Made by a program: the position numbers and the translations under genes. A stretch of DNA of 64,000 nucleotides from Sinorhizobium fredii (GTDB lineage: Bacteria > Pseudomonadota > Alphaproteobacteria > Rhizobiales > Rhizobiaceae), in contig NZ_CP024309.1 in assembly GCF_002944405.1 (NCBI RefSeq), positions 434,001-498,000 on the forward strand. The letters are read 5' to 3'. Positions 1 to 8,178 of the stretch are shown piece after piece. The notes beneath the pieces are model-generated. The model did no database searches and had not been told where the DNA came from. It saw nothing but the letters and a program-made list of their open reading frames with translations. The stretch's first letter is position 1. Each line of letters begins with the position of its first letter.

Positions 1-369
1 GTAACCCAATTCGATCGGGAGAGAGCCGCGCCCTATGCCCAGCTCTAACCTGCCACCGCTCAATTGGTCCAGCATGCAGATCTCTTCAAACGCGCGTAGC
101 GGATGACAAAGGCTAAGCAGCATTACCATTGGGCCGAGACGAATCTGCTGGGTGCGCTGTGCGACGCTCGACAGAAACAGATTTGGCGACGGACCTCTCC
201 CATGAGGGGTAAAATGGTGCTCTGCGAGATGATACGCATAGAAACCGAGGCGATCACACGCCTCCGCCAGCGTCAGGCGATCCGCGTATTGTCGGGCGAT
301 ATCGCTGCCGTCCTCGTCCAGGTGATCGAAGATGCCGATGGCGAGGTTAGAAGAAGAGGCGTTTCTCAT
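1..369 (-). CDS. LLM-class flavin-dependent oxidoreductase (luciferase-like), partial
   Basis: Reading the minus strand from an ATG at 369 gives an uninterrupted 123-codon frame that runs off the left edge, so the C-terminal two thirds are missing. The start MRNASSSNLAIGIFDHLDED, followed by YADRLTLAEACDRLGFYAYHLAEHHF, LGPMVMLLSLCHPLRAFEEICMLDQLSGGRLELGIGRG, is typical of bacterial luciferase-family monooxygenases that use reduced flavin (N-terminal TIM-barrel strands, AEHHF motif, LSGGRLELGIGRG motif). A GGAG ribosome site lies about 8 bases upstream. The substrate cannot be told from the fragment. It is followed on the same strand by an aminotransferase gene located upstream, so both may belong to one catabolic or secondary-metabolism cargo set. 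Confidence 0.85.
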   Translation of the reverse strand, partial: MRNASSSNLAIGIFDHLDEDGSDIARQYADRLTLAEACDRLGFYAYHLAEHHFTPHGRGPSPNLFLSSVAQRTQQIRLGPMVMLLSLCHPLRAFEEICMLDQLSGGRLELGIGRGSLPIELGY

Positions 370-680
370 TCAATTATCTCCAACTCTGGCGCGGAAATCT
401 GGATATTTTGGCCGTCGGCCCCAAGCGGCCGCTGGGATTGATGTGTCTCTGGTCCGAGAATTGCCTTTGCTCCTCATTTCGATATTGGTCCTCTCAGCGG
501 CATCGGACAGCGCGGCAGCGGTGACCGTCAATCCGCACGGCTTAGCCCTGGAGCTTTGCTGAGTGGCTCCAGCGAAAGGCGATGCCATTCTTGGTTCGCG
601 GTTCTACGAAGCAAGGATGTGGGCTTGGCTGAATTTGGAAGATCAGTGAGTTAAGCGTGCCTCTGGCTTAGCAGTCAGAA
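370..680. other. Intergenic, no gene seen
   Basis: About 310 bases between the aminotransferase stop and the flavin oxidoreductase start. Only short frames without ribosome sites are present. It probably carries the promoter of the oxidoreductase, but I see no clear promoter or hairpin. Confidence 0.4.
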
Positions 681-1787
681 TCAACGGCCAGGGTCGTGCT
701 GAAGCCGGCCAGAAATGTCTCTGACAGCTGTGAGGAAAGCATCCATTTGGGCTCTTGTACCGATGCTGACGCGAATGCAGTTTTCGAGGCCATCTTCAGG
801 GAATACGGCAACGAGTATCTTTCGCTTCTTCAGAGATGCTTGCCACCAAGTTCCGTCTTGCCCTGGAGGCACTTGGGCCAGCAGGAAATTGGCATTGGAA
901 GGTGTCACGGAGAAGCCAAGTTGCGACAGCGCCACGCACACTCTCTGTCTTTCCCGCTTGATATGTATGTGGTTCTCTTCATACGCTTCACGATGGGAAA
1001 GGATGCCGATGCCAACGGCGTGGCCGATCACGTTCATGTTGAAGACGTTCTGAAGATTACGCAGCCTTCCAACAAGCTCAGGATGACCCAAACCGAAACC
1101 AATCCGAATGCCGGCGGCGGCATAGCTTTTCGAAAATGTTCTCAAGATCAGAAGGTTCGAATAGCGATCGAGAAGGCGCAACGCATTGTCCGGCGCAAAG
1201 TCGACATAGGCCTCATCCAGCACGATCAATCGGTCCGACTGGGCTACGAGGCTCTCGATTTCGGCAACCGGAAGAAACGTTCCGGTAGGATTGTTCGGAT
1301 TGGCTAATAGGATGAACTTGGCATCCTTGGCAGGGCCGAATAGCAGTTGCTCTGTCGGCAGCAAACAAGCTTCGGTCAATGGTATTTCGAGAAATCGAGC
1401 GCCCTGCAAAGTGGCTAGTTTGCGGTTGAACGAAAATCCTGGCGAAATCATCGCCACGGTGTCGCCTGGACTAAGGAAAGCCTTGTAGATAAGCCCCAGA
1501 AGTTCAGAGGATCCGTTACCGGCGATCACCTGATCCCTGCACAGCCCATACGCTTTAGCGGCTGCTTCCCTCAAGCTGATGTTATCATCTTGCGGATAGA
1601 GATATTGGCGTTCGAGCGCCGCAACGGCGCACTCCATCACGGGCGCCGGCAGCGCAAATGGATTCTCATTCGTGTTGAGTTTGACACAACGAGCATCAGG
1701 CACCGTACAAATGGACGGCAGCGCATTTAACTCACTCGCCTGTTGCGAAAGAGATGAAAGCACGCTCTGCAGTTTTGCGTCAGGCAT
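681..1787 (-). CDS. HisC-like PLP-dependent aminotransferase
   Basis: A 368-residue fold-type I aminotransferase resembling histidinol-phosphate/aromatic aminotransferases. Visible motifs in order: LNTNENPF near residue 38 (HisC family signature), NGSSELL near 91, LANPNNPTG near 161, LDEAYVDF near 190, and RTFSKSYAAAG near 216 with the PLP-binding lysine at about K220. The ATG at 1787 has a GGAG site 8 bases upstream and is preferred to a GTG at 1811. There are no other histidine genes nearby, and the neighbours are a flavin monooxygenase and a LacI regulator, so a role in a plasmid-borne amino-acid-derived pathway is more likely than core histidine synthesis. Substrate specificity is unknown. 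Confidence 0.85.
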   Translation of the reverse strand: MPDAKLQSVLSSLSQQASELNALPSICTVPDARCVKLNTNENPFALPAPVMECAVAALERQYLYPQDDNISLREAAAKAYGLCRDQVIAGNGSSELLGLIYKAFLSPGDTVAMISPGFSFNRKLATLQGARFLEIPLTEACLLPTEQLLFGPAKDAKFILLANPNNPTGTFLPVAEIESLVAQSDRLIVLDEAYVDFAPDNALRLLDRYSNLLILRTFSKSYAAAGIRIGFGLGHPELVGRLRNLQNVFNMNVIGHAVGIGILSHREAYEENHIHIKRERQRVCVALSQLGFSVTPSNANFLLAQVPPGQDGTWWQASLKKRKILVAVFPEDGLENCIRVSIGTRAQMDAFLTAVRDISGRLQHDPGR

Positions 1788-1974
1788 ATCTTTCTCCGTT
1801 TCAGTCTCCACGTCCGAGGACTCGCCGTGTAGTTGAGTGCTAAGCGGAGTGGAGCCCAGTTTTGCGTCCCACTTTGGAGCGTGGCCGAATCTTCTGCGTC
1901 AGATCGCCACGCCGTAGAAGCAGGCTCACGAGACCAGACTGACAGAGGAGGGTCAACAATTTTTCTTGCGAGAT

Positions 1975-2014
1975 GATAGGATTCTATCTTTAAATCTATC
2001 ATCATGATAGATTT
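1975..2014. promoter_or_regulatory. Two adjacent palindromes, candidate operator for the aminotransferase gene
   Basis: Positions 1975-1988 read GATAG-GATT-CTATC. Positions 1992-2014 form an almost perfect 23-base palindrome with 11-base arms AAATCTATCAT / ATGATAGATTT around a single C. Both share the half-site CTATC/GATAG. They sit just beyond the LacI-type gene's stop and about 190-210 bases upstream of the aminotransferase start, so they may be operators for that promoter. The longer one could alternatively be a stem for the end of the regulator transcript, although no U-tract follows. Confidence 0.5.
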
Positions 2015-3073
2015 CTAAAGCTCGCGAATCTCGGTCGAATTTGGAACATTTTCCGGCAAGTAGATGTCGAAGGGCAGGTCGATTTGCCCTGAAGGAATTG
2101 CCGTTCCGGTTTCGATGACCCGCGCCATCAACGTCGTCAGCTCGCGGCACAGCCGCCGTAATGGCGTGGCGATCGCCATCGTGATGACGCCATCTACCAG
2201 CGCCGCCCGTGAGTCCGGTGTAATCTCATTGACGATCGCGACAAGATCCCGGCTCTCGCGCCCCTCGCGCAGAGCCGCGATGGCTCCCTCCATAGCGCCA
2301 CCGGGCACATAAAAACCGACGAGCTCAGGTACATGGTGAATGAGATCGAGAGTGGCTTCATAGGTGAGCTGCCGTGTCTCAGGGCTCACCAACGTAGCGA
2401 GCACCTCGAAGCTCTGCGCGTTCTCACGGAAATACGAACGGAAGCCGATCTCCCGAAGCTCCTCCCCCAGGCAACGGTGACTCGCAACGAAGACCGCCAC
2501 TTTGCCCGGCCGTTTTGCGGCCTTGGCCACCATCCAGGCAGCCGTTCGCCCGACTTGCCGGTTGTTAAGCCCGACATAGCCGGCGCGCGCGCCCGCAGCG
2601 AAATCGGAAAGCAGGGAGAAGACCGGGACGCCCTTTACCTTCAAATCTTCGACTGCTTCCGTGATCGTCGGGTGGTCCGGAGCGACCATGGCAATCGCAT
2701 CGCAGCGTGCGCCCATATTTTTGAGTAGCACGACCAGGTCGCCGGGTGCATTCGACGTAACGAACTCGATGGACGGAATGCCATGAAAAGAGGATGCGGC
2801 CTTCACTGCCGCCTCGACTTCGCGTGCAAGGCCGGCAAAGAAGGGGTGCGCGGGCTTCTTGAGGATAAAACCCAGCCGGTAGTCAGGGAGATTGCGCTGC
2901 CTCCGCTGCTCCATGAGGCGAGCCGTAGGATAGCCGAGCGCGCGCGCCGCCTCGTAGACGCGCCGCGCGGTCTCTTCCCGTACCGGATAGCGGGCGTTCA
3001 AGACTCGATCGACCGTCGCAACGCTTAGTCCGGATTCGCGTGCGAGATCGCATATTGTGGGACGCTTGGTCAT
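2015..3073 (-). CDS. LacI-family transcriptional regulator
   Basis: A 352-residue sugar-type repressor. The N-terminal LacI helix-turn-helix is clear (MTKRPTICDLARESGLSVATVDRVLNAR, residues 1-28), followed by the hinge ETARRVYEAARALGY. A periplasmic-binding-protein-like effector domain fills the rest (LGFILKKPAHPFFAGLAREVE, AIAMVAPDHPTITEAVEDL, VPVFSLLSDF, GYVGLNNRQVGRTAAWM). The last block is typical of the subgroup that binds sugars and related ligands. The ATG at 3073 begins the conserved domain; a longer upstream frame exists but adds unconserved residues. It is divergent from nothing and lies upstream of the aminotransferase on the same strand, with palindromes on both sides. The ligand is unknown. 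Confidence 0.88.
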   Translation of the reverse strand: MTKRPTICDLARESGLSVATVDRVLNARYPVREETARRVYEAARALGYPTARLMEQRRQRNLPDYRLGFILKKPAHPFFAGLAREVEAAVKAASSFHGIPSIEFVTSNAPGDLVVLLKNMGARCDAIAMVAPDHPTITEAVEDLKVKGVPVFSLLSDFAAGARAGYVGLNNRQVGRTAAWMVAKAAKRPGKVAVFVASHRCLGEELREIGFRSYFRENAQSFEVLATLVSPETRQLTYEATLDLIHHVPELVGFYVPGGAMEGAIAALREGRESRDLVAIVNEITPDSRAALVDGVITMAIATPLRRLCRELTTLMARVIETGTAIPSGQIDLPFDIYLPENVPNSTEIREL

Positions 3074-3125
3074 GGCTCTGTCTGATAAATCGTCATCGGA
3101 AAGGATGCAAAGACATGATGTATTT

Positions 3126-3148
3126 TGATGGATATTCATCAATCCATC
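3126..3148. promoter_or_regulatory. Palindromic site upstream of the LacI-type gene
   Basis: TGATGGATATTCATCA (3126-3141) is an inverted repeat with TGATG/CATCA arms, and an overlapping longer pair GATGGAT...ATCCATC spans 3127-3148. It lies 53-75 bases upstream of the regulator start, a usual place for an autoregulatory operator. Binding is inferred from position only. Confidence 0.45.
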
Positions 3149-3245
3149 CACCGCATCGATGCAGCATCGCAGCAGAAGAGCGGCCGAGGCAGGGACGCGA
3201 TAAATGGAGGTAAAGCGTGCGGGCGAGGTCAACTTTTCGTTGTGC

Positions 3246-3740
3246 CTACGGTTCCCCTGGAAAGCCATGGCCGGGTCGCGCAACTCCCCTCAGCAAGGCC
3301 GGGACGATCGCCCTGTGCAAGGGAATTGCCGCGGCGAAAAAGAGCCCACCGATCGAGCTGCGGCGGCGCACCAAGGTGGTCATTCCGATAACCTGGCCAT
3401 CGGCAGGGCCGTCACGAACATCCACCACAATACGAAAATGCAAGTGCCGCGCATCATAGCCGACGACGGTTTCCCGATTGCCGCTATGCATGATCGGAAT
3501 GCTGCCGATCAGGTCGGATTGCGTGGGCTGCGGGGCTGCGTTCAGCCCAAGGGCAACTGCCACGCAGTTGCGCCATTCCCCAAAACTTCGCAACCAGCCC
3601 GCTGCGTTCCGAAGTGCTCGTAGTGCCGCTTCGGCGGCAGTCATTCGCTCGGCGAAGAGGAGAAGCTCGTGACGATCGGCCCAGTCTGCTCCCGGAAGCC
3701 AAGGGTTCGGCAAACTGACGGGCACCCTTCGTGGTCTCAT
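3246..3740 (-). CDS. DUF2867 family protein
   Basis: A 164-residue protein recognisable as DUF2867 from DWADRHELLL near residue 19, GYDARHLHFRIVVDV near 94, and the C-terminal block TTLVRRRSSIGGLFFAAAIPLHRAIVPALLRG. Members occur alone or at the C-terminus of NAD(P)-binding sugar epimerase-like proteins and have no established biochemical role. The start at 3740 (MRPRRVPVSLPNPWLPGADWAD) matches the usual beginning. It lies upstream of the LacI-type gene on the same strand, separated by about 170 bases that contain a palindrome, and belongs to the metabolic cargo segment rather than the plasmid backbone. Confidence 0.72.
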   Translation of the reverse strand: MRPRRVPVSLPNPWLPGADWADRHELLLFAERMTAAEAALRALRNAAGWLRSFGEWRNCVAVALGLNAAPQPTQSDLIGSIPIMHSGNRETVVGYDARHLHFRIVVDVRDGPADGQVIGMTTLVRRRSSIGGLFFAAAIPLHRAIVPALLRGVARPGHGFPGEP

Positions 3741-4100
3741 GAGTGCTTCCTTTCGCCTTTGCTAGACCGGGGCGCTCGCCGCCACCCTCAATGATCCATG
3801 ATTGCTCCGGAAGCAGGTACCGGCTAGGAGGCCGCTTGTCGCAGCCGAGCGCCAATCGTCGCACAATGCGTCCGGCCAAAAAGCTGCAGCGGCTTTAAAA
3901 CGACATGCATCAAAGCCAAGGAGTAAGCCATAGAGGCGGAACGCTGGAGCACGGCAATGGCGTCGGCAGAGCAGGCCGCCTGCTCAAATGCAAATCGGTT
4001 GGCAGTTCGCGAGCCCTGCGTCACGGCGGGCCCGCTACTGCATGTCTCGTTAAAATCGACCTCGATTTGAGGACAAAGACATGCAGCAATTCAAAGTGCC

Positions 4101-4140
4101 ACAGCGTCCTTTGCGCGTCTGATAAGACGCGCGGCGCTGT
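4101..4140. repeat. Nested palindromic intergenic element
   Basis: An 8-base perfect stem GCGCGTCT-GATA-AGACGCGC (4113-4132) is nested inside ACAGCG (4101-4106) and CGCTGT (4135-4140). I recall very similar short palindromes scattered between genes in Sinorhizobium and Rhizobium genomes. The stretch 3741-4298 otherwise contains no gene that I can support. Confidence 0.55.
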
Positions 4141-4298
4141 AGTCAATCAGGAGTTGGCGCCACTGGTCCGCTCAGCGGCGCGCTGCACGATTGTTGCGCC
4201 AAAAAGATGATTCGGGTTATCGTCCGCGCAAAATGCGCCGAAGATCATTTCGGCTTAGCAAGGTATTCCAAACTTACAACGGAGAAAAACCGACCGGA

Positions 4299-4361
4299 CC
4301 AGAAAAGAAAAACCGCCCCGAAACGAATCCGGAAGCGGTTTGCTAAATAATCAATTTTGCC
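4299..4361 (-). ncRNA. Counter-transcribed RNA (ctRNA) in the leader of the solitary repC
   Basis: On the minus strand a possible promoter TTGACG (4396-4391) and TAGTTA (4373-4368) are separated by 17 bases. About 60 bases after the predicted start, a stem AAACCGC...GCGGTTT (4341-4310) runs into the U-rich tract TTTTTCTTTTC. This is the layout of the small antisense RNA (repE/incA type) that lies between repB and repC in repABC plasmids. There it limits RepC synthesis by pairing with the repC leader. Here it precedes a repC without repA or repB. The prediction rests on position, size and terminator. The -10 box is weak. Confidence 0.65.
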
Positions 4362-4459
4362 AAATCGTAACTAGCAAACCTCACTTCCCCCGTCAACTTA
4401 AAAAACACCGTTTCGGTGAATGGGTTTGCTTTGTCTGGTCTCCAACACAGGAGACGAGA

Positions 4460-5716
4460 GTGCGAGAACCGACGCCACCAAAGCGGTCGATCGGCCGTAG
4501 ACAGACGCCCACACGTGCCGAATTCCGCCGGCTGGCACTATCGGCTGAAATCGGGACCGTGACACGCGGACAGCTCGCCGTGCTTGCGCAGAATCTGCCC
4601 TGCACGGGGATCGTCAATGCGACCGAAGCGTATCTTTTGACCACACTGATCAACACGGCACCTGCGGAAGCCTTCGACAAAGGCGGCCGGCCAATCATCT
4701 TCAAGTCGAACCAGCAACTCGCTTTCGAAATCAATCGTTCGGCTGGACGCGTAAGCCGGCTGCTGTCGAGGCTTTTCGATGCCGGGCTGATCACCATGCA
4801 GGACAGCGGCAACTACAAACGATATCCCACCCGAGACGTCGAAGGCGTCATTGTCGACGGCTGCGGGATCGACCTGCGAATACTCATCGTTCGTTACCGC
4901 GAGCTTGATGAACTCGTAAGGCAAGCCAGGGTCGAAAAGGCCGCCGCAAATGCCGCGCTGCGGCGGTATCGCGGGACGTTGCGAAACCTGCGACGAGCGC
5001 TCGCATCCGCCTACTGCCTTCCCCAGCGCATCCGGGCGCGGCTTGAAGTGCGTCTTGAAAAAGTCGCCACCTTGGTCGGCATCGCGACGCGGGCACCAAG
5101 CGCCCTTTTACTCCGCGCGACCGCGCTTCTTGAGTGGTTTGTCGAACGGGCTATGCGTCTCCCCCGTCGACCTGAAGTCGCGTTCGCGCCACAAGATTCG
5201 GCATGCAGGTGTGCCGAAAGCGGCATGCACAGACAGAGTACAAGCCCTGATTCACATGAAGAGAGTAGCGATAGCCAGTGTACGGCTACTGCCGGACCAA
5301 TGACTTCAGCCAGGGAATTGACTCCTGAAGCAGGCCGCAGGCGCGCAGTCAAACAACCACGTCGTTCGCGGCAGGAGATGGTCGCACTGCAGGACATATT
5401 GCGAGCCATACCAGCACTGAGCACTTACGGTTTGGCGCTGCCCCGCAGTTGGGCCGATCTCGCCCGGATCGCTCCGCAAATGTGCCGAATTGCCGGTATT
5501 TCGGACGATGCGCGGCGCCGCGCCGTCGATCAGATGGGCGAGCACCGGGCCGCCGTTGCGATCGCGATTACCCTCCAGAAGCTCGATCGGCAGGAAGTCT
5601 CCTCGCCAGACGGCTATCTGCGAGCAATGACCGAGCGGGCGGGCTCCGGCGAACTACACCTTTCCCGTTCGATCTTCGGGCTCGCAGCCCGCTACACCAT
5701 GGAGCCGCTGCCTTAA
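4460..5716 (+). CDS. repC: Solitary replication initiator RepC
   Basis: A 418-residue RepC, the initiator of repABC and repC plasmids, whose own coding region normally contains the replication origin. The N-terminal winged-helix domain is visible at about residues 45-125 (LLTTLINTAPAEAF, PIIFKSNQQLAFEINRSAGRVSRLLSRLFDAGLI, DSGNYKRYPTRD), followed by the helical RLAL-type linker. The conserved C-terminal block sits near residue 375 (AAVAIAITLQKL...SPDGYLRAMTERAGSGEL). GTG at 4460 has AGGAG six to seven bases upstream and gives the usual family length; a longer frame beginning with TTG at 4340 lies inside the ctRNA region. No repA or repB adjoins it, unlike the repAB pair at 62.2-64 kb. Confidence 0.85.
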   Translation: MREPTPPKRSIGRRQTPTRAEFRRLALSAEIGTVTRGQLAVLAQNLPCTGIVNATEAYLLTTLINTAPAEAFDKGGRPIIFKSNQQLAFEINRSAGRVSRLLSRLFDAGLITMQDSGNYKRYPTRDVEGVIVDGCGIDLRILIVRYRELDELVRQARVEKAAANAALRRYRGTLRNLRRALASAYCLPQRIRARLEVRLEKVATLVGIATRAPSALLLRATALLEWFVERAMRLPRRPEVAFAPQDSACRCAESGMHRQSTSPDSHEESSDSQCTATAGPMTSARELTPEAGRRRAVKQPRRSRQEMVALQDILRAIPALSTYGLALPRSWADLARIAPQMCRIAGISDDARRRAVDQMGEHRAAVAIAITLQKLDRQEVSSPDGYLRAMTERAGSGELHLSRSIFGLAARYTMEPLP

Positions 5717-6715
5717 GTTGGAAATGAAAACTTGGGCACGTGAACAGAAGAGCGTTCAAGTGTGCTCTTTCGTTGTCGCATGCCCGACAATATCCGACAA
5801 ACGTCACAACAGTCTTGAAGTACCACCGTACTTCCAGGCGAATTTCTCCTTGGCACGGTAGGTGCAAGGCTATTTCCAGCCGCATCACACGCCGGGAGAA
5901 GGGCTTTGTCGCAAACTGATACGCAACGACACGAGTGCTCCACGTTTTCACACGTCGGCGCCGTTAGCGCCCACGGCTTGCACGACCGCCCTTCGTTCAA
6001 CACGAGGAAAGAACGTGGCGCACAGGATCTAAACACATTCACCAGAAAAGTGGTGCTTGCACCTGGGGATCGTAGGGCAAGGGAACTCGGTCGGGCAGTG
6101 CACGACAGGCGTCCGGCTCTCACGCCAGTGGAAACCTGTTGCAGCGGCGCCGTCGCAAGATCTAGAGATCGTGCGCCCCGTTGGATGCGGACGCAGGATC
6201 GAAAGGGACCGACCCATGCCGATTGCCATGAAAAGGCTGCGGACGAAGCGCCTCGCCAAAAATGGCGTTGAAGCGGTGGTAATGTGCGAACGGGCTACCG
6301 CGTGCGTCTATCGCCGGGCTTAGCCTCGCTCACGTGTGCAGGAGCAACATGCAGCCTCCGGCGCCACCGCCTTTTCGAGCGTAAGCTCAACAATGCCCTT
6401 TGGCTGAATAGGTCACTCAGTTGCCAAGCAGGTGATTGGCCGTGGGCATTCGCCCCAATGGGCGGTCGGAAATACCCATTCAGCAACCAACTCCGAAAGC
6501 CGTGCGCAACGGTGGAGTTTCAACCGGAGCAGTCCAATCCCGCTTCTTTGGGATGGCGTCCTGGCACGGTTCCGGATCTTCCACGATCAACCCGCGAGGG
6601 GTCCGTGCGCCAAGCTGCGGCCGCTGCCGCTTCGCGTTGCGGTGATCGCGTCCGGAAGCCGTGCCCTTGAGGAGCCATCGAGCGGGATTGGCCCGCTCCG
6701 ATTGGAGGCTCTCGA
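5717..6715. other. 1-kb intergenic region after repC
   Basis: Only short overlapping frames in both strands, none with both a ribosome site and a recognisable sequence. Immediately before 6716 the sequence becomes the leader of the next gene. I see no IS end, tRNA or convincing terminator. It may hold the downstream part of the RepC origin or partition sites, but nothing in the sequence proves this. Confidence 0.4.
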
Positions 6716-6886
6716 ATGTCGCACGATCTCTCACTCGCACAGTCCCACGCATTTCAGCTTTCCCGCGACCTGATGGTCCCGGTCACCCTCTTCACCGTCG
6801 ACGGCCAATACGGCGTTCTCCCGTCCGACGAAATCGAGCCGGACGACGTTCTTGAAATCGTCCATGAATACACGCCTTGGCCTTGA
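6716..6886 (+). CDS. Small conserved-type plasmid protein, unknown function
   Basis: A 56-residue acidic protein, MSHDLSLAQSHAFQLSRDLM...VTLFTVDGQYGVLPSDEIEPDDVLEIVHEYTPWP. A strong GGAGG lies eight bases before the ATG. It heads the plus-strand block of plasmid genes and is followed by a perfect 14-base stem-loop. I do not recognise a named domain. The strong ribosome site and position at the start of a long co-oriented block make it likely to be a real gene. Confidence 0.65.
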   Translation: MSHDLSLAQSHAFQLSRDLMVPVTLFTVDGQYGVLPSDEIEPDDVLEIVHEYTPWP

Positions 6887-6901
6887 GCCACCGGCATAGC
6901 C

Positions 6902-6933
6902 TGCGGCCTGCCGCTTGCGAGCGGCAGGCCGCA
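6902..6933. terminator. Perfect 14-bp stem-loop after the small ORF
   Basis: TGCGGCCTGCCGCT (6902-6915), loop TGCG, then the exact complement to 6933. It lies 15 bases after the stop of the 56-residue gene. No T-run follows on either strand, so it may be an attenuator, an RNA-stability hairpin or a single-strand DNA structure rather than a classic terminator. Confidence 0.5.
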
Positions 6934-7078
6934 AGGGAGGCTTCGCCGCGGCCGACCTTTGCATGATTCACCAAATTGCCAGCCGCGCCCTTGCGTCCTT
7001 TGCTCTTCGCGGCCGCTCAAGCGGCGGACGGATAGAGCTGACGAATTGGAGGCGATCGCTCTCGCGATCGGAAGGAAA

Positions 7079-8113
7079 ATGGAGAGACGAGAAATAGAAG
7101 CGCTCCGCGACAAGGTAAGCTGCGTCGCGGTGCTGGAACAGGCCGGTTTTGCCAACGACGCCAAGGAAAGCACCCGGCGGGCCCTGAAGTTTCGGCGCGG
7201 CGGCGAGATCATTATCGTCACGCATGAGGGCCGCGGATGGTTCGACCCTCTCAGCGATGCAAAAGGCGATGTCTTCGGGCTCGTCCAGCATCTCGATCGC
7301 GTCGCCTTCCTGGAATGCCTCGAAAAGGTCGCGGGCCTCGTGGGGTTCGAAGTTTCCGGCCCCAAGTGGCAGCCTCTCATTGCTGACGACCAACCCGATC
7401 TTTCTGTTGCCGATCGCTGGCAAGCGCGACGCCGCCCTTGGCCAGGCTCATCGACGTGGCGCTACCTCCATGATGAGCGCTGCCTGCCCGTGGCTCTGCT
7501 TCGCGCCGCGATCAAGGGCAACCTCCTTCGCGAGGGCCCCCGCGGCAGCATGTGGGCCGCACATACGAACCAGGCGAGTGAAGTCACCGGCTGGGAGGCG
7601 CGGGGTCCGCAATACCGGGGTTTCTCCTCCGGAGGAACGAAGGTCCTTTTCCGCTTCGGGTCTGGAACTGCACTGCGCCTGGCCGTCACGGAAGCTGCCA
7701 TCGACGCCATGAGCCTCGCGGCAATCGAGGGACTGCGCGACGGTACGCTCTATCTCAGCACCGGTGGCGGCTGGTCGCCGACCGCGGCCGCGGCGCTTCG
7801 CGAACTGGTCAGGCAGCCCGACGTCCAACTCGTCGCGGCCACTGACGCCAATCCCCAGGGCGAGCTGTTTGCCGAGCGGTTGCGGGTGCTCGCCGGTGAT
7901 TCCGGCTGCGACTGGACGCGGCTCCGGCCGTCGGAGGAGGACTGGAACGAAACGCTGAAGCTTAATGAAAAGGAAGAGAGGAAAAGGAGGGAACGGGGAA
8001 AGGCGTGCCGCATGCGCGCCACCCGCGTCAAGGGAGGCTTCGCCCGGCTTCAGCCGGCCCTTGACCCGGCCAGTCGCAATGCCGGCGGCCCGGAAGGGGT
8101 CATGAAGGACTGA
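7079..8113 (+). CDS. DUF3991 and Toprim domain protein
   Basis: A 344-residue protein common on rhizobial plasmids. The first 100 residues resemble a primase-like zinc-free N-terminus (CVAVLEQAGFANDAKESTRRALKFRRGGEIIIVTHEGRGWFDPLSDAKGDVFGLVQHL). A DUF3991 segment follows near 120-180 (STWRYLHDERCLP, SMWAAHTNQASEVTGWEARG). A Toprim-like domain comes near 200-290 with the acidic positions VTEAAIDAMS and ATDANPQGE. Such proteins probably handle DNA primers or nicks during plasmid establishment, but none is well characterised. ATG at 7079 has GGAAGGA upstream. The lysine- and arginine-rich tail (KEERKRRERGK) is typical. It is followed by the DUF1419 gene after 65 bases. Confidence 0.82.
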   Translation: MERREIEALRDKVSCVAVLEQAGFANDAKESTRRALKFRRGGEIIIVTHEGRGWFDPLSDAKGDVFGLVQHLDRVAFLECLEKVAGLVGFEVSGPKWQPLIADDQPDLSVADRWQARRRPWPGSSTWRYLHDERCLPVALLRAAIKGNLLREGPRGSMWAAHTNQASEVTGWEARGPQYRGFSSGGTKVLFRFGSGTALRLAVTEAAIDAMSLAAIEGLRDGTLYLSTGGGWSPTAAAALRELVRQPDVQLVAATDANPQGELFAERLRVLAGDSGCDWTRLRPSEEDWNETLKLNEKEERKRRERGKACRMRATRVKGGFARLQPALDPASRNAGGPEGVMKD

Positions 8114-8178
8114 AGGGGATGGCGAAGTCGAGAAGGCTGTGCCGCGCTTCGGTCCGGAATCCGCGCAAGGAGCCGCAG

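Noticed and set aside
696..1307. 203-codon plus-strand frame opposite the aminotransferase
   Set aside because: Antisense shadow of a clearly conserved gene; no ribosome site and no recognisable protein.
3484..3879. 131-codon minus-strand frame overlapping the DUF2867 gene
   Set aside because: It is in a different frame from the recognisable DUF2867 sequence and has an arginine-rich shadow composition.
4340..4459. N-terminal extension of repC from TTG 4340
   Set aside because: It lies inside the ctRNA/leader region, has unconserved sequence, and the GTG at 4460 has a good AGGAG site.
5717..6715. Several 60-130 codon frames after repC
   Set aside because: They overlap each other on both strands, lack ribosome sites and have no protein-like conservation that I can recognise.
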